Below are positions 43,065-51,743 of a stretch of 57,457 nt of DNA, in pieces. The stretch is from Gallionella sp. UBA4121 (GTDB lineage: Bacteria > Pseudomonadota > Gammaproteobacteria > Burkholderiales > Gallionellaceae): NCBI GenBank assembly GCA_002381565.1, contig DFWZ01000048.1:13051-70507 (forward strand), given 5' to 3'. Below the pieces are notes generated by a model that had not been told where the DNA came from, ran no database searches, and saw nothing but the letters and a program-made list of their open reading frames with translations. The stretch's first letter is position 1. Every line of letters begins with the position of its first letter. A program made the position numbers and the translations under genes.

Positions 43065-44651
43065 TTAGTGCCTGAAGTGCCTGAACCCGGTGTAAACCAT
43101 CGCGATGCCGTGTTCGTCCGCTGCGGCGATGACTTCCGCGTCGCGCATCGAACCGCCGGGCTGAATCACGGCTTTTGCGCCGGCCTGAGCCAATACATCC
43201 AGCCCGTCGCGGAACGGGAAGAAGGCGTCAGAGGCAACGACTGAACCCGACAGACTCAGGCCCGCGTTCTGCGCCTTGATCGCGGCGATGCGCGTGCTGT
43301 CCACGCGGCTCATCTGCCCCGCCCCCACACCCAGGGTCTGACCGTTTTTGCAGAACACGATCGCGTTGGACTTCACATATTTCGCGACGCGCCATGCGAA
43401 CAACAGGTCCTGCAGCTGCGCGGCATCCGGTTGCACGCGTGTCACGACCTTGAGCTGGCCAGCCTGCACGTTGAGTATGTCCGGGGTTTGCACCAGCAAC
43501 CCGCCGCCGACGCGCTTGAAATCATACTGATTGTGCGCATTCGACAAAGGCACGATGAGCACGCGTACGTTCGGCTTGGCGGCGAACACCTGCAATGCAG
43601 CCTCACTGTAATCCGGCGCGATCACCACTTCGACGAACTGCTGTGCTACGGCTTCTGCGGCTGCCGCATCCACTGTTCGATTAAACGCAATAATGCCGCC
43701 AAATGCTGAAGTGGGATCCGTGGCAAACGCCAACTTATAGGCGGACAGCACAGTGTCGGCGATGGCTACACCGCATGGATTGGCGTGCTTGACGATCACA
43801 CAGGCGCATTGATCGAAGGTCTTCACCAGCTCCCAGGTCGCATCCGCATCGCCGATGTTGTTGTAGGAAAGCTCCTTGCCCTGCACCTGAGTGTAGCTGG
43901 CAATGCCTGTCCTGAGCGAAGTCGAAGGGCTGCCCCCCAATGAATCGATATCGCGATAGAACGCCGCATTCTGGTGCGGATTCTCGCCGTAGCGCATGTC
44001 CTGCACCTTGGCGAAGTTGAAATTGATCTGCGCCGGAAACGCATCGCGTGTGCCGTCGCTGTTAACCGTGGTCAGGTAATTGCTGATCGCGGAATCGTAA
44101 GCCGCCGTATGCGAAAACGCCTTCTTCGCCAGATCGAAACGGGTCGCATCGGACACCGCGCCGTCATTGGTCTGCATCTCTGCCAGCACCGAACTGTAAT
44201 CTTCCGGGTCGGTCACGATGGCCACATGGCCGTGATTCTTGGCCGCTGCGCGCACCATGGTAGGGCCGCCGATGTCGATATTCTCGATCGCATCTTCCAG
44301 CGAACAATCAGGTTTGGCGATGGTCGCCGCAAACGGATACAGATTCACCACTACCAGGTCTATCGTGGGAATACCGTGTGCCGCCAGCGTGGCTACGTGT
44401 TCGGGCAGATCGCGGCGCGCCAGAATGCCGGCGTGAACCTTAGGTTGCAGCGTCTTTACCCGGCCGTCGAGCATTTCCGGGAAGCCGGTGTAATCCGCGA
44501 CTTCGGTGACCGGGATGCCGTTATCGGCGAACAGCTTGGCAGTACCGCCGGTGGAGAGAATTTTTACGCCGAGTTCATTTAAACCCCTTGCGAATTCAAG
44601 TACGCCGGATTTATCCGAAACGCTGATGAGGGCTTGTTTGATAGTTGCCAT
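43065..44651 (-). CDS. purH: Bifunctional AICAR transformylase/IMP cyclohydrolase
   Basis: A 528-residue purine enzyme with an N-terminal MGS-like cyclohydrolase domain (ISVSDKSGVLEFARGL, DGRVKTLQPKVHAGIL) and a C-terminal transformylase domain (ATWELVKTFDQCACVIVKHANPCG with catalytic K-H). The start at MATIKQALIS is the family start. An insert SPSTSLRTG lies between FYRDIDSLGG and IASYTQVQG; it is read from the dispersed repeat at 43905-43928 and keeps the frame. C-terminus GFRHFRH is normal. Confidence 0.97.
   Translation of the reverse strand: MATIKQALISVSDKSGVLEFARGLNELGVKILSTGGTAKLFADNGIPVTEVADYTGFPEMLDGRVKTLQPKVHAGILARRDLPEHVATLAAHGIPTIDLVVVNLYPFAATIAKPDCSLEDAIENIDIGGPTMVRAAAKNHGHVAIVTDPEDYSSVLAEMQTNDGAVSDATRFDLAKKAFSHTAAYDSAISNYLTTVNSDGTRDAFPAQINFNFAKVQDMRYGENPHQNAAFYRDIDSLGGSPSTSLRTGIASYTQVQGKELSYNNIGDADATWELVKTFDQCACVIVKHANPCGVAIADTVLSAYKLAFATDPTSAFGGIIAFNRTVDAAAAEAVAQQFVEVVIAPDYSEAALQVFAAKPNVRVLIVPLSNAHNQYDFKRVGGGLLVQTPDILNVQAGQLKVVTRVQPDAAQLQDLLFAWRVAKYVKSNAIVFCKNGQTLGVGAGQMSRVDSTRIAAIKAQNAGLSLSGSVVASDAFFPFRDGLDVLAQAGAKAVIQPGGSMRDAEVIAAADEHGIAMVYTGFRHFRH
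43905..43928. repeat. Dispersed CCTGTCCTGAGC repeat inside purH
   Basis: The sequence GCCTGTCCTGAGCGAAGTCG plus AAGG lies in frame in purH. Its core, CCTGTCCTGAGC followed by CGAAG, recurs in dsbC at 47393-47413. Sequences of this kind are common dispersed repeats in other bacterial genomes. Confidence 0.65.
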
Positions 44652-44725
44652 GATGATTCCAGTTAATAATAAATTCGGTAAATCGTGAGTGGTAAGTAGC
44701 GAATCAGCAGACTGAATCCTGTTTT

Positions 44726-44977
44726 TTATTCGATGCCGTGCTGCATCATTTTCTTGCGCAAGGTGTTGCGGTTGATGCCCAGCATCGCTGCCGCGCGCGA
44801 CTGATTGCCGCCGACTTGCGCCAGCACCATCTCGACCAGCGGCTTCTCGACACAATTCATTACCATGTCGTACAAATCACAGCCCGGTTCTTCGCCGTCG
44901 AGATCGCTGAAATATTCGCCCAGTGCGCGGCGCACATAGCGCGCCATTTCGTTTTCGCCTATTGCACAATCGCTCAT
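44726..44977 (-). CDS. fis: Fis-family nucleoid/transcription factor
   Basis: An 83-residue Fis protein. The start at MSDCAIGENEM is chosen because AGGA lies 7 bases before it; an ATG two codons upstream is too close to that site. The C-terminal helix-turn-helix (GGNQSRAAAMLGINRNTLRKKM) is the typical Fis recognition region. It is co-transcribed with dusB upstream, as in E. coli dusB-fis. Confidence 0.95.
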   Translation of the reverse strand: MSDCAIGENEMARYVRRALGEYFSDLDGEEPGCDLYDMVMNCVEKPLVEMVLAQVGGNQSRAAAMLGINRNTLRKKMMQHGIE

Positions 44978-44987
44978 GAACATGTCC

Positions 44988-45995
44988 TCATGCTGCCAAC
45001 CCCTCAAGATAATGCAGCTGCAATCCGCGCTGCGCCTGTTCTGCAAAAAATTCGTCCACTGCCGCCAGCTGCTCTTTTATGCTTTCCAGCTGATTCATCT
45101 GATGACGAAAGTGTGCTGATCCTGCCAGCCCCTTCGTGTACCACGAAATATGCTTGCGCGCGATACGCAAGCCGGTATGCTCACCATAGAATTCGTACAA
45201 TTCAAGCACATGCGCAAGCATGACGCGATGAATTTCAGCCACTTCCGGCGGCGGCAGATGACAACCTGTCTGCAAAAAATGCTCAATTTCGCGGAACAGC
45301 CAGGGACGACCCTGAGCCGCACGGCCTATCATCACCGCATCCGCGCCGGAATACTGCAACACATAGCGCGCTTTTTCCGGCGTAGTGATGTCGCCGTTGG
45401 CGATAATCGGGATATTCACGCTGGCCTTCACCGCTGCGATGGTATCGTACTCGGCATCCCCGGTGTAGGCGCAGGCGCGGGTGCGCCCATGTATCGCCAG
45501 GGCTTGTATGCCAGCAGCCTCAGCGATTTGCGCGATGCGCACCGCATTGCGGTTATGCGTATCCCAGCCTGTGCGAATCTTGAGCGTCACCGGCGCATTC
45601 ACGGCGCCTACCACAGCCTCCAACAGTTTCGCGACCAGCGGTTCATTTTGCAGCAGGGCGGAACCTGCCATCACGTTGCATATTTTTTTGGCAGGGCACC
45701 CCATGTTGATGTCAATGATCTGTGCGCCGTGATCCACGTTGTACTTCGCCGCTTCCGCCAGCATTTTGGGGTCTGCCCCGACGATCTGCACCGAGATCGG
45801 ATCGACTTCCCCTTCGTGGTCGGCGCGACGCATGGTCTTTTCCGAGCCATACAGCAGCGAATTGGAAGCCACCATTTCGCTCACCGCCATGCCCGCCCCC
45901 ATGCGTTTACATAACATGCGGAAAGGCCTGTCGGTTACCCCGGCCATGGGGGCAACGATGAGGTTGTTTTTTAGTTCGTAAGGGCCGATGCGCAT
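44988..45995 (-). CDS. dusB: tRNA-dihydrouridine synthase DusB
   Basis: A 335-residue flavoenzyme reducing uridines in the D-loop of tRNA. The start MRIGPYELKNNLIVAPMAGVTDRPFR is the family N-terminus; the frame is open further upstream without similarity. DINMGCPAKK carries the catalytic cysteine and IPIIANGDITT-GADAVMIGRAAQGRPW binds FMN. First gene of dusB-fis-purH-purD-tsaC-hemF, divergent from ubiH. Confidence 0.97.
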   Translation of the reverse strand: MRIGPYELKNNLIVAPMAGVTDRPFRMLCKRMGAGMAVSEMVASNSLLYGSEKTMRRADHEGEVDPISVQIVGADPKMLAEAAKYNVDHGAQIIDINMGCPAKKICNVMAGSALLQNEPLVAKLLEAVVGAVNAPVTLKIRTGWDTHNRNAVRIAQIAEAAGIQALAIHGRTRACAYTGDAEYDTIAAVKASVNIPIIANGDITTPEKARYVLQYSGADAVMIGRAAQGRPWLFREIEHFLQTGCHLPPPEVAEIHRVMLAHVLELYEFYGEHTGLRIARKHISWYTKGLAGSAHFRHQMNQLESIKEQLAAVDEFFAEQAQRGLQLHYLEGLAA

Positions 45996-46071
45996 TGATG
46001 ACTTTCCACAGGAGGATTTCGGATTATAAAGCATGCGGACAAGCATGGAAAATATCGCTATGATTAGCGCC

Positions 46072-47295
46072 ATGAAAACCTCGATGCAATACGATGTTGT
46101 GATTATAGGCGGAGGTCCGGCAGGTGCCAGTCTGGCCGCAGCGTTGAAGGGCAGCGGCCTGTCTCTGGCACTGATTGAAGCTGGCACTTACCCCCACTCC
46201 AACTCGCCCCCTGCACAGGAGGCGAGTGCGAACGGCTCGCTTTCCGAGGCTTTCATTGACGACTGGGACAGCCGCATCTACGCGATCAGTCCGGGCAGCA
46301 GCCGCTTTCTCGATCAAATCGGCGCCTGGTCGAGGCTGGACCCTCGCCGCATCGCCCCGATAGAACAAATGCGCGTATTCGGCGATACCGGCGCAAAACT
46401 GGAATTCACCGCCTATCAGATGGGCGTGGCGGAGCTTGCCTGCATACTGGAAAACCGTGCGCTGCAACGCGCACTTTGGCAAACATTACAAGACCAGGAT
46501 GATCTTGACTTGCTCAATCCGGCACGCTGCGCCGCACTCTCATTCACGACCGATGCCGCAGAACTCACACTGGAAGACGGCCGACGTTTGAGTGCGAAAC
46601 TGATCGTCGGCGCCGACGGGCGCGATTCATGGGTACGCAATCAGGCAGGCATTTCTGCCGCACCGGTGGACTACCAGCAACTGGGCGTGGTCGCCAATTT
46701 CAGCTGTGCCGTGCCGCATCGCGGCATTGCCCACCAGTGGTTTGCTGAGGACGGCATCTTAGCCCTCTTGCCGCTGCCGGGCCAGCGGGTTTCAATGGTG
46801 TGGTCCGTCAGCCCCGAAAAATCAAAATCTTTACTGGCACTGTCAGACGAAGAACTCTGCGAGCAGGTAAGCTGCGCCGCCCGGCATACTTTAGGTAAAT
46901 TGGAAGTCATCACGCCAGCCGCCGCATTTCCGCTGCGCATGTTGACGCTGCCGCAGATCAGCGCAGAGCGCGTGGCTCTGATTGGAGACGCCGCGCATAA
47001 TATGCACCCGCTGGCCGGACAAGGCGTGAATACCGGTTTTCGCGATGCGCGCCAACTGGCCCAACTGCTGAACTCACGCGGCGCCTGTGTCGACTGCGGC
47101 GATGCGCAACTGTTGCGCCGTTATGACCGCAAACGTCGCGAAGACATCTACACCATGCAAGCCACCACCTACGGCCTGAAAAATTTGTTTTGCAATGACA
47201 ACCCCATGTTGCGCAGCCTGCGCAACATGGGCCTGAACGTCACCAATCACCTCGTGCCGCTGAAAAAACTGCTGATGCAGCACGCCCTTAACTAA
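46072..47295 (+). CDS. ubiH: UbiH/UbiF/Coq6-type FAD-dependent ubiquinone hydroxylase
   Basis: A 407-residue flavin monooxygenase. VVIIGGGPAGASLAAAL is the FAD dinucleotide fold, KLIVGADGRDSWVR the DG motif, and ALIGDAAHNMHPLAGQGVNTGFRDA the second FAD motif. Which ring position it hydroxylates is not certain. Start could also be 46084 or 46033. Between LIEAGTYPH and DDWDSRIYAISPG there is an unusual stretch (about residues 42-60) including a 24-bp palindrome at 46203-46226; relatives are shorter here. dsbC follows 4 bases later. Confidence 0.92.
   Translation: MKTSMQYDVVIIGGGPAGASLAAALKGSGLSLALIEAGTYPHSNSPPAQEASANGSLSEAFIDDWDSRIYAISPGSSRFLDQIGAWSRLDPRRIAPIEQMRVFGDTGAKLEFTAYQMGVAELACILENRALQRALWQTLQDQDDLDLLNPARCAALSFTTDAAELTLEDGRRLSAKLIVGADGRDSWVRNQAGISAAPVDYQQLGVVANFSCAVPHRGIAHQWFAEDGILALLPLPGQRVSMVWSVSPEKSKSLLALSDEELCEQVSCAARHTLGKLEVITPAAAFPLRMLTLPQISAERVALIGDAAHNMHPLAGQGVNTGFRDARQLAQLLNSRGACVDCGDAQLLRRYDRKRREDIYTMQATTYGLKNLFCNDNPMLRSLRNMGLNVTNHLVPLKKLLMQHALN
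46203..46226. repeat. 24-bp palindrome inside ubiH
   Basis: CTCGCC-C-CCTG-CA-CAGG-A-GGCGAG reads as a palindrome with a single mismatched pair. It encodes SPPAQEA and lies in a loop after the FAD-binding strand. The repeat-like composition suggests an in-frame insertion. Confidence 0.6.
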
Positions 47296-47299
47296 CCGA

Positions 47300-48103
47300 A
47301 TGAAAACCATGAAAACGAATGAAATGAGTTTCACCCAAACGAATGTAATGAGTTTCTCTAAAACGAATGAAATGAGTTTGAGCAAGAAAACACCTGTCCT
47401 GAGCCTGCCGAAGTGGATCGCACTCCTGCTATTCGCAGCCATCTCCACCGCTCATGCAGGAGAAGCTGAAATCCGCCAGTCCCTGCAAAGCAAGTTTCCC
47501 AACATCGGCAAGCTGGAACATATCGTCAAAACGCCTTACGCCGGCCTTTATGAAGTCGTGGCCGGCGATCAGTTGCTGTACACCGATGAACTCGGAATCT
47601 ATCTGTTCGATGGCAGCATTATCGACACCAAGAGCCGCACCGATCTGACCGAAAAACGTCGCCACCAGCTGTTTGCAATTGATTTCGATAAACTGCCTTT
47701 GGAGCTTGCAGTTAAAAAAGTGAAGGGCAATGGCCAACGCAAGATGGCCTATTTCGCCGATCCAAACTGCGTTTATTGCAAGAAGCTGGAAAAGGAGTTG
47801 AGCCGCGTGAACAATGTCACGCTCTACCTGTTCATGTACCCGATTTTCCCGGGCTCTGAAGAAATTGTACACAACATACGCTGCGCCAAAGATCCGCTCA
47901 AGGCATGGGAAGACAAGATGCTGAAAGATATTCAGCCCGCCAGTGCAACTTGCAAGCTATCCAGCGACAAGGTCATCGCACTGGCCAAGAAGCTACGGGT
48001 AAACGGCACGCCCAATCTAATTTTTGCCGATGGCACGCAAGCTCCCGGCTATCTGCCCGCAGAAGAACTGGAAAAACGCCTGAGTGATGCGAGCAGAAAA
48101 TAG
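47300..48103 (+). CDS. dsbC: DsbC-type thiol:disulfide isomerase with a repeat-built N-terminus
   Basis: A periplasmic disulfide isomerase/reductase: N-terminal dimerisation domain (about 53-120), thioredoxin domain with active site C157-V-Y-C160, and cis-proline GTPNLIF. The N-terminus is odd. Three 24-base units (47315-47386) encode TNEMSFTQ, TNVMSFSK and TNEMSLSK, and a dispersed repeat encodes PVLSLPK just before the hydrophobic core of the signal peptide (cleavage near AHA-G, residue 53). In-frame ATGs at 47300, 47309, 47324, 47348 and 47372 are all possible starts, and none has a good ribosome site; 47372 gives the most normal signal peptide. Confidence 0.92.
   Translation: MKTMKTNEMSFTQTNVMSFSKTNEMSLSKKTPVLSLPKWIALLLFAAISTAHAGEAEIRQSLQSKFPNIGKLEHIVKTPYAGLYEVVAGDQLLYTDELGIYLFDGSIIDTKSRTDLTEKRRHQLFAIDFDKLPLELAVKKVKGNGQRKMAYFADPNCVYCKKLEKELSRVNNVTLYLFMYPIFPGSEEIVHNIRCAKDPLKAWEDKMLKDIQPASATCKLSSDKVIALAKKLRVNGTPNLIFADGTQAPGYLPAEELEKRLSDASRK
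47315..47386 (+). repeat. 24-base tandem repeat in the dsbC 5' region
   Basis: Three head-to-tail units at 47315, 47339 and 47363 share the core ACGAATGAAATGAGTTT with few substitutions. Each holds an in-frame ATG, so copy-number change would change the number of possible starts but not the frame. Confidence 0.8.
47393..47413. repeat. Dispersed CCTGTCCTGAGC repeat inside dsbC
   Basis: CCTGTCCTGAGCCTGCCGAA plus G shares its first 12 bases with the copy in purH (43906-43917). Translated here as PVLSLPK. Confidence 0.6.
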
Positions 48104-48151
48104 GAACACTTGTAGCCCGCTTTTTTCAGCCGCAGATGGCAAGGCAATGAA

Positions 48152-49342
48152 TCAGTTCAGTGCAGGTTCGGCACCCTTGGGGAACAGCACCCACATCTGC
48201 CCGGCCTGCTTCATGCGCCCGGCCTGGGCGCCGGCCTGATCCCCGAAACCCCAGAAGAAATCCGCCCGCACCGCCCCCCTGATCGCCCCGCCGGTATCTT
48301 GCGCCAGCATCAAACGGTTCAGCGGCTCTGCCGTATTCGGATAAGTGGTGGACAGAAACACCGGCAAGCCCAGCGGGATAGTGCGCGGATCAATCGCGAT
48401 GCTGTATGCATCGGTCAGCGGCACACCGAGCGCGCCCAACGGTGCGGATAAATTCTCGGGCAATTCACGGAAAAACACATAACTGGGGTTTTGTTCCAGC
48501 AGTCCTGCCAATTTGGCCGGGTTTTGCGCCGCCCAATGCTTGATGCCCTGCATAGAGGCCTGATCGGCAGTGAGCTCGCCCATTTCGATCAGTTTCTTGC
48601 CGATGGAAACATAGGGACGACCGTTCTGGTCGGCATAACCTACCTTGATAAGACGCCCATCCGCCAATTCGATGCGCCCTGAACCCTGAATTTGCAGGAA
48701 GAAAAGCTCGACTGCATTGTCCACCCAGAACAGCACGCGCTGCTCACCCCTGCCCCCGTCGATTTCTGCACGGCTGTAATAAGGCACGACATGACGACCT
48801 TCCAGGCGTCCGCGCAAACGCAGGCTTTTCAGTTGCGGGTAAACCTCGCTCAAATCTATCGTCAGTAGATCATCGGGGGCGGCATACAGCGGATATTTGA
48901 AACGCGCCGTCTTGACTCTGCTGCCTGACAATCTGGGTTCGTAATAGCCGGTAATCAGCCCGGATGCTGAGCCATCGGGATTAAATACCTGATAAGGCGT
49001 AAATGCGTCTTCAAAAAACGACCGCAATTCTTCATTGTCAGGCTGAGCCAACGCATCGGCCCGCGCACACACCTCCCGCCAGTCCGGTTTGTGCTTCAAG
49101 GCGCGGCAACTTTGCAGAAAAGCCGCCCAGCTCGGATGCAAATCAGTTGTCAGCCAGTCCGGCAGCATCTCCCACTTGCTGACTGCGAAGGGCGCTGCTG
49201 GCGGCACGATGGGCGGCACGACCGGCTGAACCAGGACAACAGGCTTGGGCACGACAGTACAGGCTGCCAGAAAGACCAGCGGCAACAGCGCGAGCTTTAA
49301 TCTCAAGCCAGTCGGAAAATTAATGCAAAACACGTGGCACAC
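48152..49342 (-). CDS. mltA: Membrane-bound lytic murein transglycosylase A
   Basis: A 396-residue outer-membrane lipoprotein. The signal peptide ends in a lipobox LAAC (C about 28), followed by a proline/valine-rich linker. The MltA barrel domain has TGYYEPRLSG, and the 3D domain has the catalytic aspartates near AQDTGGAIRGAVRADFFWG. It cleaves peptidoglycan to 1,6-anhydro products. Its start overlaps the apaG 3' end by 23 bases, so the two are coupled. Confidence 0.96.
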   Translation of the reverse strand: MCHVFCINFPTGLRLKLALLPLVFLAACTVVPKPVVLVQPVVPPIVPPAAPFAVSKWEMLPDWLTTDLHPSWAAFLQSCRALKHKPDWREVCARADALAQPDNEELRSFFEDAFTPYQVFNPDGSASGLITGYYEPRLSGSRVKTARFKYPLYAAPDDLLTIDLSEVYPQLKSLRLRGRLEGRHVVPYYSRAEIDGGRGEQRVLFWVDNAVELFFLQIQGSGRIELADGRLIKVGYADQNGRPYVSIGKKLIEMGELTADQASMQGIKHWAAQNPAKLAGLLEQNPSYVFFRELPENLSAPLGALGVPLTDAYSIAIDPRTIPLGLPVFLSTTYPNTAEPLNRLMLAQDTGGAIRGAVRADFFWGFGDQAGAQAGRMKQAGQMWVLFPKGAEPALN

Positions 49343-49703
49343 TTAAAACGAATTCCGGAATCTCAACCTCGAAATCCGAACCATCATCGCCACGCATCTG
49401 ATAACTGCCGCGCATCGTGCCAACCTGGGTCGCCAGCACTGTACCGCTGGTATATTCAAAACTCTGGTTAGGCTGCAACATCGGCTGCTCACCCACCACG
49501 CCCTGACCGCGCACTTCCTGAACATGGTTATACGCATCGGTGATCACCCAGTGGCGACTGATGAGCCTGGCAGCCATGTTGCCCAGATTGGAAATGCTGA
49601 TGGTATAGGAGAAGACAAAACGATCGGCCGTCTCATCAGACTGATCGGGCAGGTATTTCACCTGAGTTTGTATGATGATGCCATGCGGTTTATTATTTTC
49701 CAT
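49320..49703 (-). CDS. apaG: ApaG protein (Co2+/Mg2+ efflux-associated)
   Basis: A 127-residue protein with a fibronectin-III-like fold. The start MENNKPHGIIIQTQVKYL gives the usual ApaG length; the frame is open upstream without similarity. VFSYTISISNLG, SRHWVITD, VRGQGVVGEQP and GSYQMRGDDG are diagnostic. Its function is not settled; it is linked to divalent cation tolerance in enterobacteria. First gene of apaG-mltA, divergent from ilvA. Confidence 0.96.
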   Translation of the reverse strand: MENNKPHGIIIQTQVKYLPDQSDETADRFVFSYTISISNLGNMAARLISRHWVITDAYNHVQEVRGQGVVGEQPMLQPNQSFEYTSGTVLATQVGTMRGSYQMRGDDGSDFEVEIPEFVLSVPRVLH

Positions 49704-49790
49704 ACATAGCATTTGAACCGATTTTACTGATGCTAGCAAGAGATAAAGCATGCTTTTATGCTAATCTGCACAGCTGAAAGGCTGGTGAAC

Positions 49791-51308
49791 ATGAATGATT
49801 ATTTGAAACGCATCCTCAACGCTCGTGTCTATGACGTGGCGATTGAAACTCCGCTGGAAATCGCACCGAGTTTATCGGCACGCTCCGGCAATACCATCCT
49901 GCTCAAACGTGAAGATATGCAGCCGGTGTTTTCCTTCAAGCTACGCGGCGCATATAACAAGATGGCGCAGCTAAGCCCGGAGCAACTTAAGCGCGGCGTG
50001 ATCACCGCATCTGCCGGAAATCATGCGCAGGGCGTGGCGCTATCCGCTCAAAAGCTGGGTTGTAAAGCCGTCATCGTCATGCCGACCACCACGCCTCAGG
50101 TGAAGATCGATGCGGTGAAACACTTCGGCCAGCGCGCCGTTGAAATCGTGTTGCACGGCGACAGCTACAACGATGCATGCGACCATGCGCTTATACTCGA
50201 GAAAAAAAACCAGCTGACCTTCGTTCATCCGTTTGACGATCCCGATGTCATCGCCGGTCAAGGCACCATCGGCATGGAAATATTGCGCCAGCGCACCCAG
50301 CCCATACACGCCATTTTCTGTGCGGTTGGCGGCGGAGGCCTGATTTCCGGCGTGGCCGCCTACGTCAAGGCATTGCGCCCGGACATCAAAATCATCGGCG
50401 TGCAATCCGTTGATTCGGATGCCATGTACCGTTCGATCAAAGCCAAAAAACGCGTGCAGCTAACCGATGTCGGTCTGTTCGCGGACGGCACGGCAGTCAA
50501 ACTGGCAGGCGTCGAGACACTGCGTATCTGCCAAAAATATGTGGATGAAATCCTGCTCGTCGACACCGATGCCATCTGCGCCGCGATCAAGGATGTTTTT
50601 CAGGACACGCGCTCCATCCTCGAGCCTTCCGGCGCACTGGCTGTTGCCGGCGCAAAGTTGTACGCACAACGCGAAGAACTCAAAGGCCAAACGCTGGTCA
50701 CCGTTTGCAGCGGCGCGAACATGAATTTCGACCGGTTGCGTTTCGTCGCCGAGCGTGCCGACATTGGCGAGAAGCGCGAATCCATCCTGGCGGTGACCAT
50801 ACCCGAGACGCCGGGCAGTTTCCGCAAATTCTGCGCGCTGCTGGGCCGTCGCAACATCACCGAATTCAACTACCGTTTTGCCGACCCGAAATCCGCCAGC
50901 GTATTTGTCGGCATCCAGGTGCGTAACGGAATTGAGTCCACCGAACTGGTGGAAAAATTGCAAAGCCACAAGTTACCCACACTGGATCTGTCCGACAATG
51001 AAATGGCCAAGCTGCACCTGCGCCATCTGGTTGGCGGCCATGCGCCGGAAGCCCGCGACGAGATACTGTTCCGCTTCGAATTCCCCGAACGCCCCGGTGC
51101 GCTGATGCAGTTCCTGAACAGCATGAGCCTCAACTGGAACATCAGCCTGTTTCACTACCGCAACCACGGTGCAGATTACGGCCGGGTGCTGGTCGGCATG
51201 CAGGTGCCGGATCATGACAAACAGGCCTTCACCGAGTTTCTCAACACCCTGGGCTACCGCTACTGGGACGAGACCGACAACCCCGCGTACCGGCTGTTTC
51301 TTGGCTAA
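49791..51308 (+). CDS. ilvA: Threonine ammonia-lyase, biosynthetic
   Basis: A 505-residue PLP enzyme opening isoleucine synthesis. The start is MNDYLKRILNARVYDVA. SFKLRGAYNKM contains the Schiff-base lysine, SAGNHAQGVA binds the cofactor phosphate, and GGGGLISG closes the site. Two C-terminal ACT-like domains (AVTIPETPGSFRKFCALLG and FRFEFPERPGALMQFLNSM) indicate the long, isoleucine-regulated form. Its by-product 2-aminoacrylate-type enamines are what RidA (35.4 kb) clears. Confidence 0.97.
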   Translation: MNDYLKRILNARVYDVAIETPLEIAPSLSARSGNTILLKREDMQPVFSFKLRGAYNKMAQLSPEQLKRGVITASAGNHAQGVALSAQKLGCKAVIVMPTTTPQVKIDAVKHFGQRAVEIVLHGDSYNDACDHALILEKKNQLTFVHPFDDPDVIAGQGTIGMEILRQRTQPIHAIFCAVGGGGLISGVAAYVKALRPDIKIIGVQSVDSDAMYRSIKAKKRVQLTDVGLFADGTAVKLAGVETLRICQKYVDEILLVDTDAICAAIKDVFQDTRSILEPSGALAVAGAKLYAQREELKGQTLVTVCSGANMNFDRLRFVAERADIGEKRESILAVTIPETPGSFRKFCALLGRRNITEFNYRFADPKSASVFVGIQVRNGIESTELVEKLQSHKLPTLDLSDNEMAKLHLRHLVGGHAPEARDEILFRFEFPERPGALMQFLNSMSLNWNISLFHYRNHGADYGRVLVGMQVPDHDKQAFTEFLNTLGYRYWDETDNPAYRLFLG

Positions 51309-51332
51309 TGCCGCTATCGTAAGGAGACTGAA

Positions 51333-51539
51333 ATGGGAACACAGGAAATTGCCGCACTGGCATTAAAACCTGATCCGGCGGACCGATTTGAATTGGTTGA
51401 TCAGATATTGCAAAGCCTTGATCGGCCTGACCCGGCGATTGACCGCATCTGGCAGGAAGAGTCAGTGCGACGCCTGGCTGCACACCGTGCAGGAAAAGTG
51501 CGGTGCATTCCTGCCGAAGAAATTCTCGGCAAATTCTGA
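51333..51539 (+). CDS. Putative addiction-module antitoxin (CHP02574 type)
   Basis: A 68-residue acidic protein after a good AAGGAG site. ALKPDPADRFELVDQILQSLD, then IDRIWQEESVRRLAAHRAG and IPAEEIL follow the pattern of the TIGR02574 / CHP02574 addiction-module components paired with RelE/ParE toxins. Its stop overlaps the next ATG (TGATG), the usual coupling with a toxin gene. The toxin here is broken (next entry). Confidence 0.75.
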   Translation: MGTQEIAALALKPDPADRFELVDQILQSLDRPDPAIDRIWQEESVRRLAAHRAGKVRCIPAEEILGKF

Positions 51540-51724
51540 TGGAAATCATTTTCTCGCCGGAAGCGGGGCTGGAATTTGAAGAAGCGAAAAGCTACTGCCA
51601 ACGACAAGCCGCATATCCCAGCAAAGAATTTCGCAGGGAAGTGAGTTTGGTCGGCACCGCCGCCCAGGCCGTGACCGCTGCCGCGCCCGCAAAGAAGCTG
51701 GCCATCATGCAGCAGTATTTGTAG
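51539..51724 (+). pseudogene. Truncated RelE/ParE-like toxin
   Basis: The first ~25 residues, MEIIFSPEAGLEFEEAKSYC, match the N-terminal strand and helix of RelE/ParE plasmid-stabilisation toxins, overlapping the antitoxin stop. After KEFRREV the protein continues with an unrelated alanine-rich tail and ends at 61 residues, against about 95 for the family. The C-terminal strands with the catalytic or gyrase-binding residues are missing, so it is probably inactive. Confidence 0.65.
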
Positions 51725-51743
51725 CAAAGCTCGTTGAAAAACC

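Noticed and set aside
43065..43083. 9-base tandem repeat at the purH 3' end (GTGCCTGAA twice)
   Set aside because: It encodes FRHFRH, part of the conserved PurH C-terminus, so it is not an inserted repeat.
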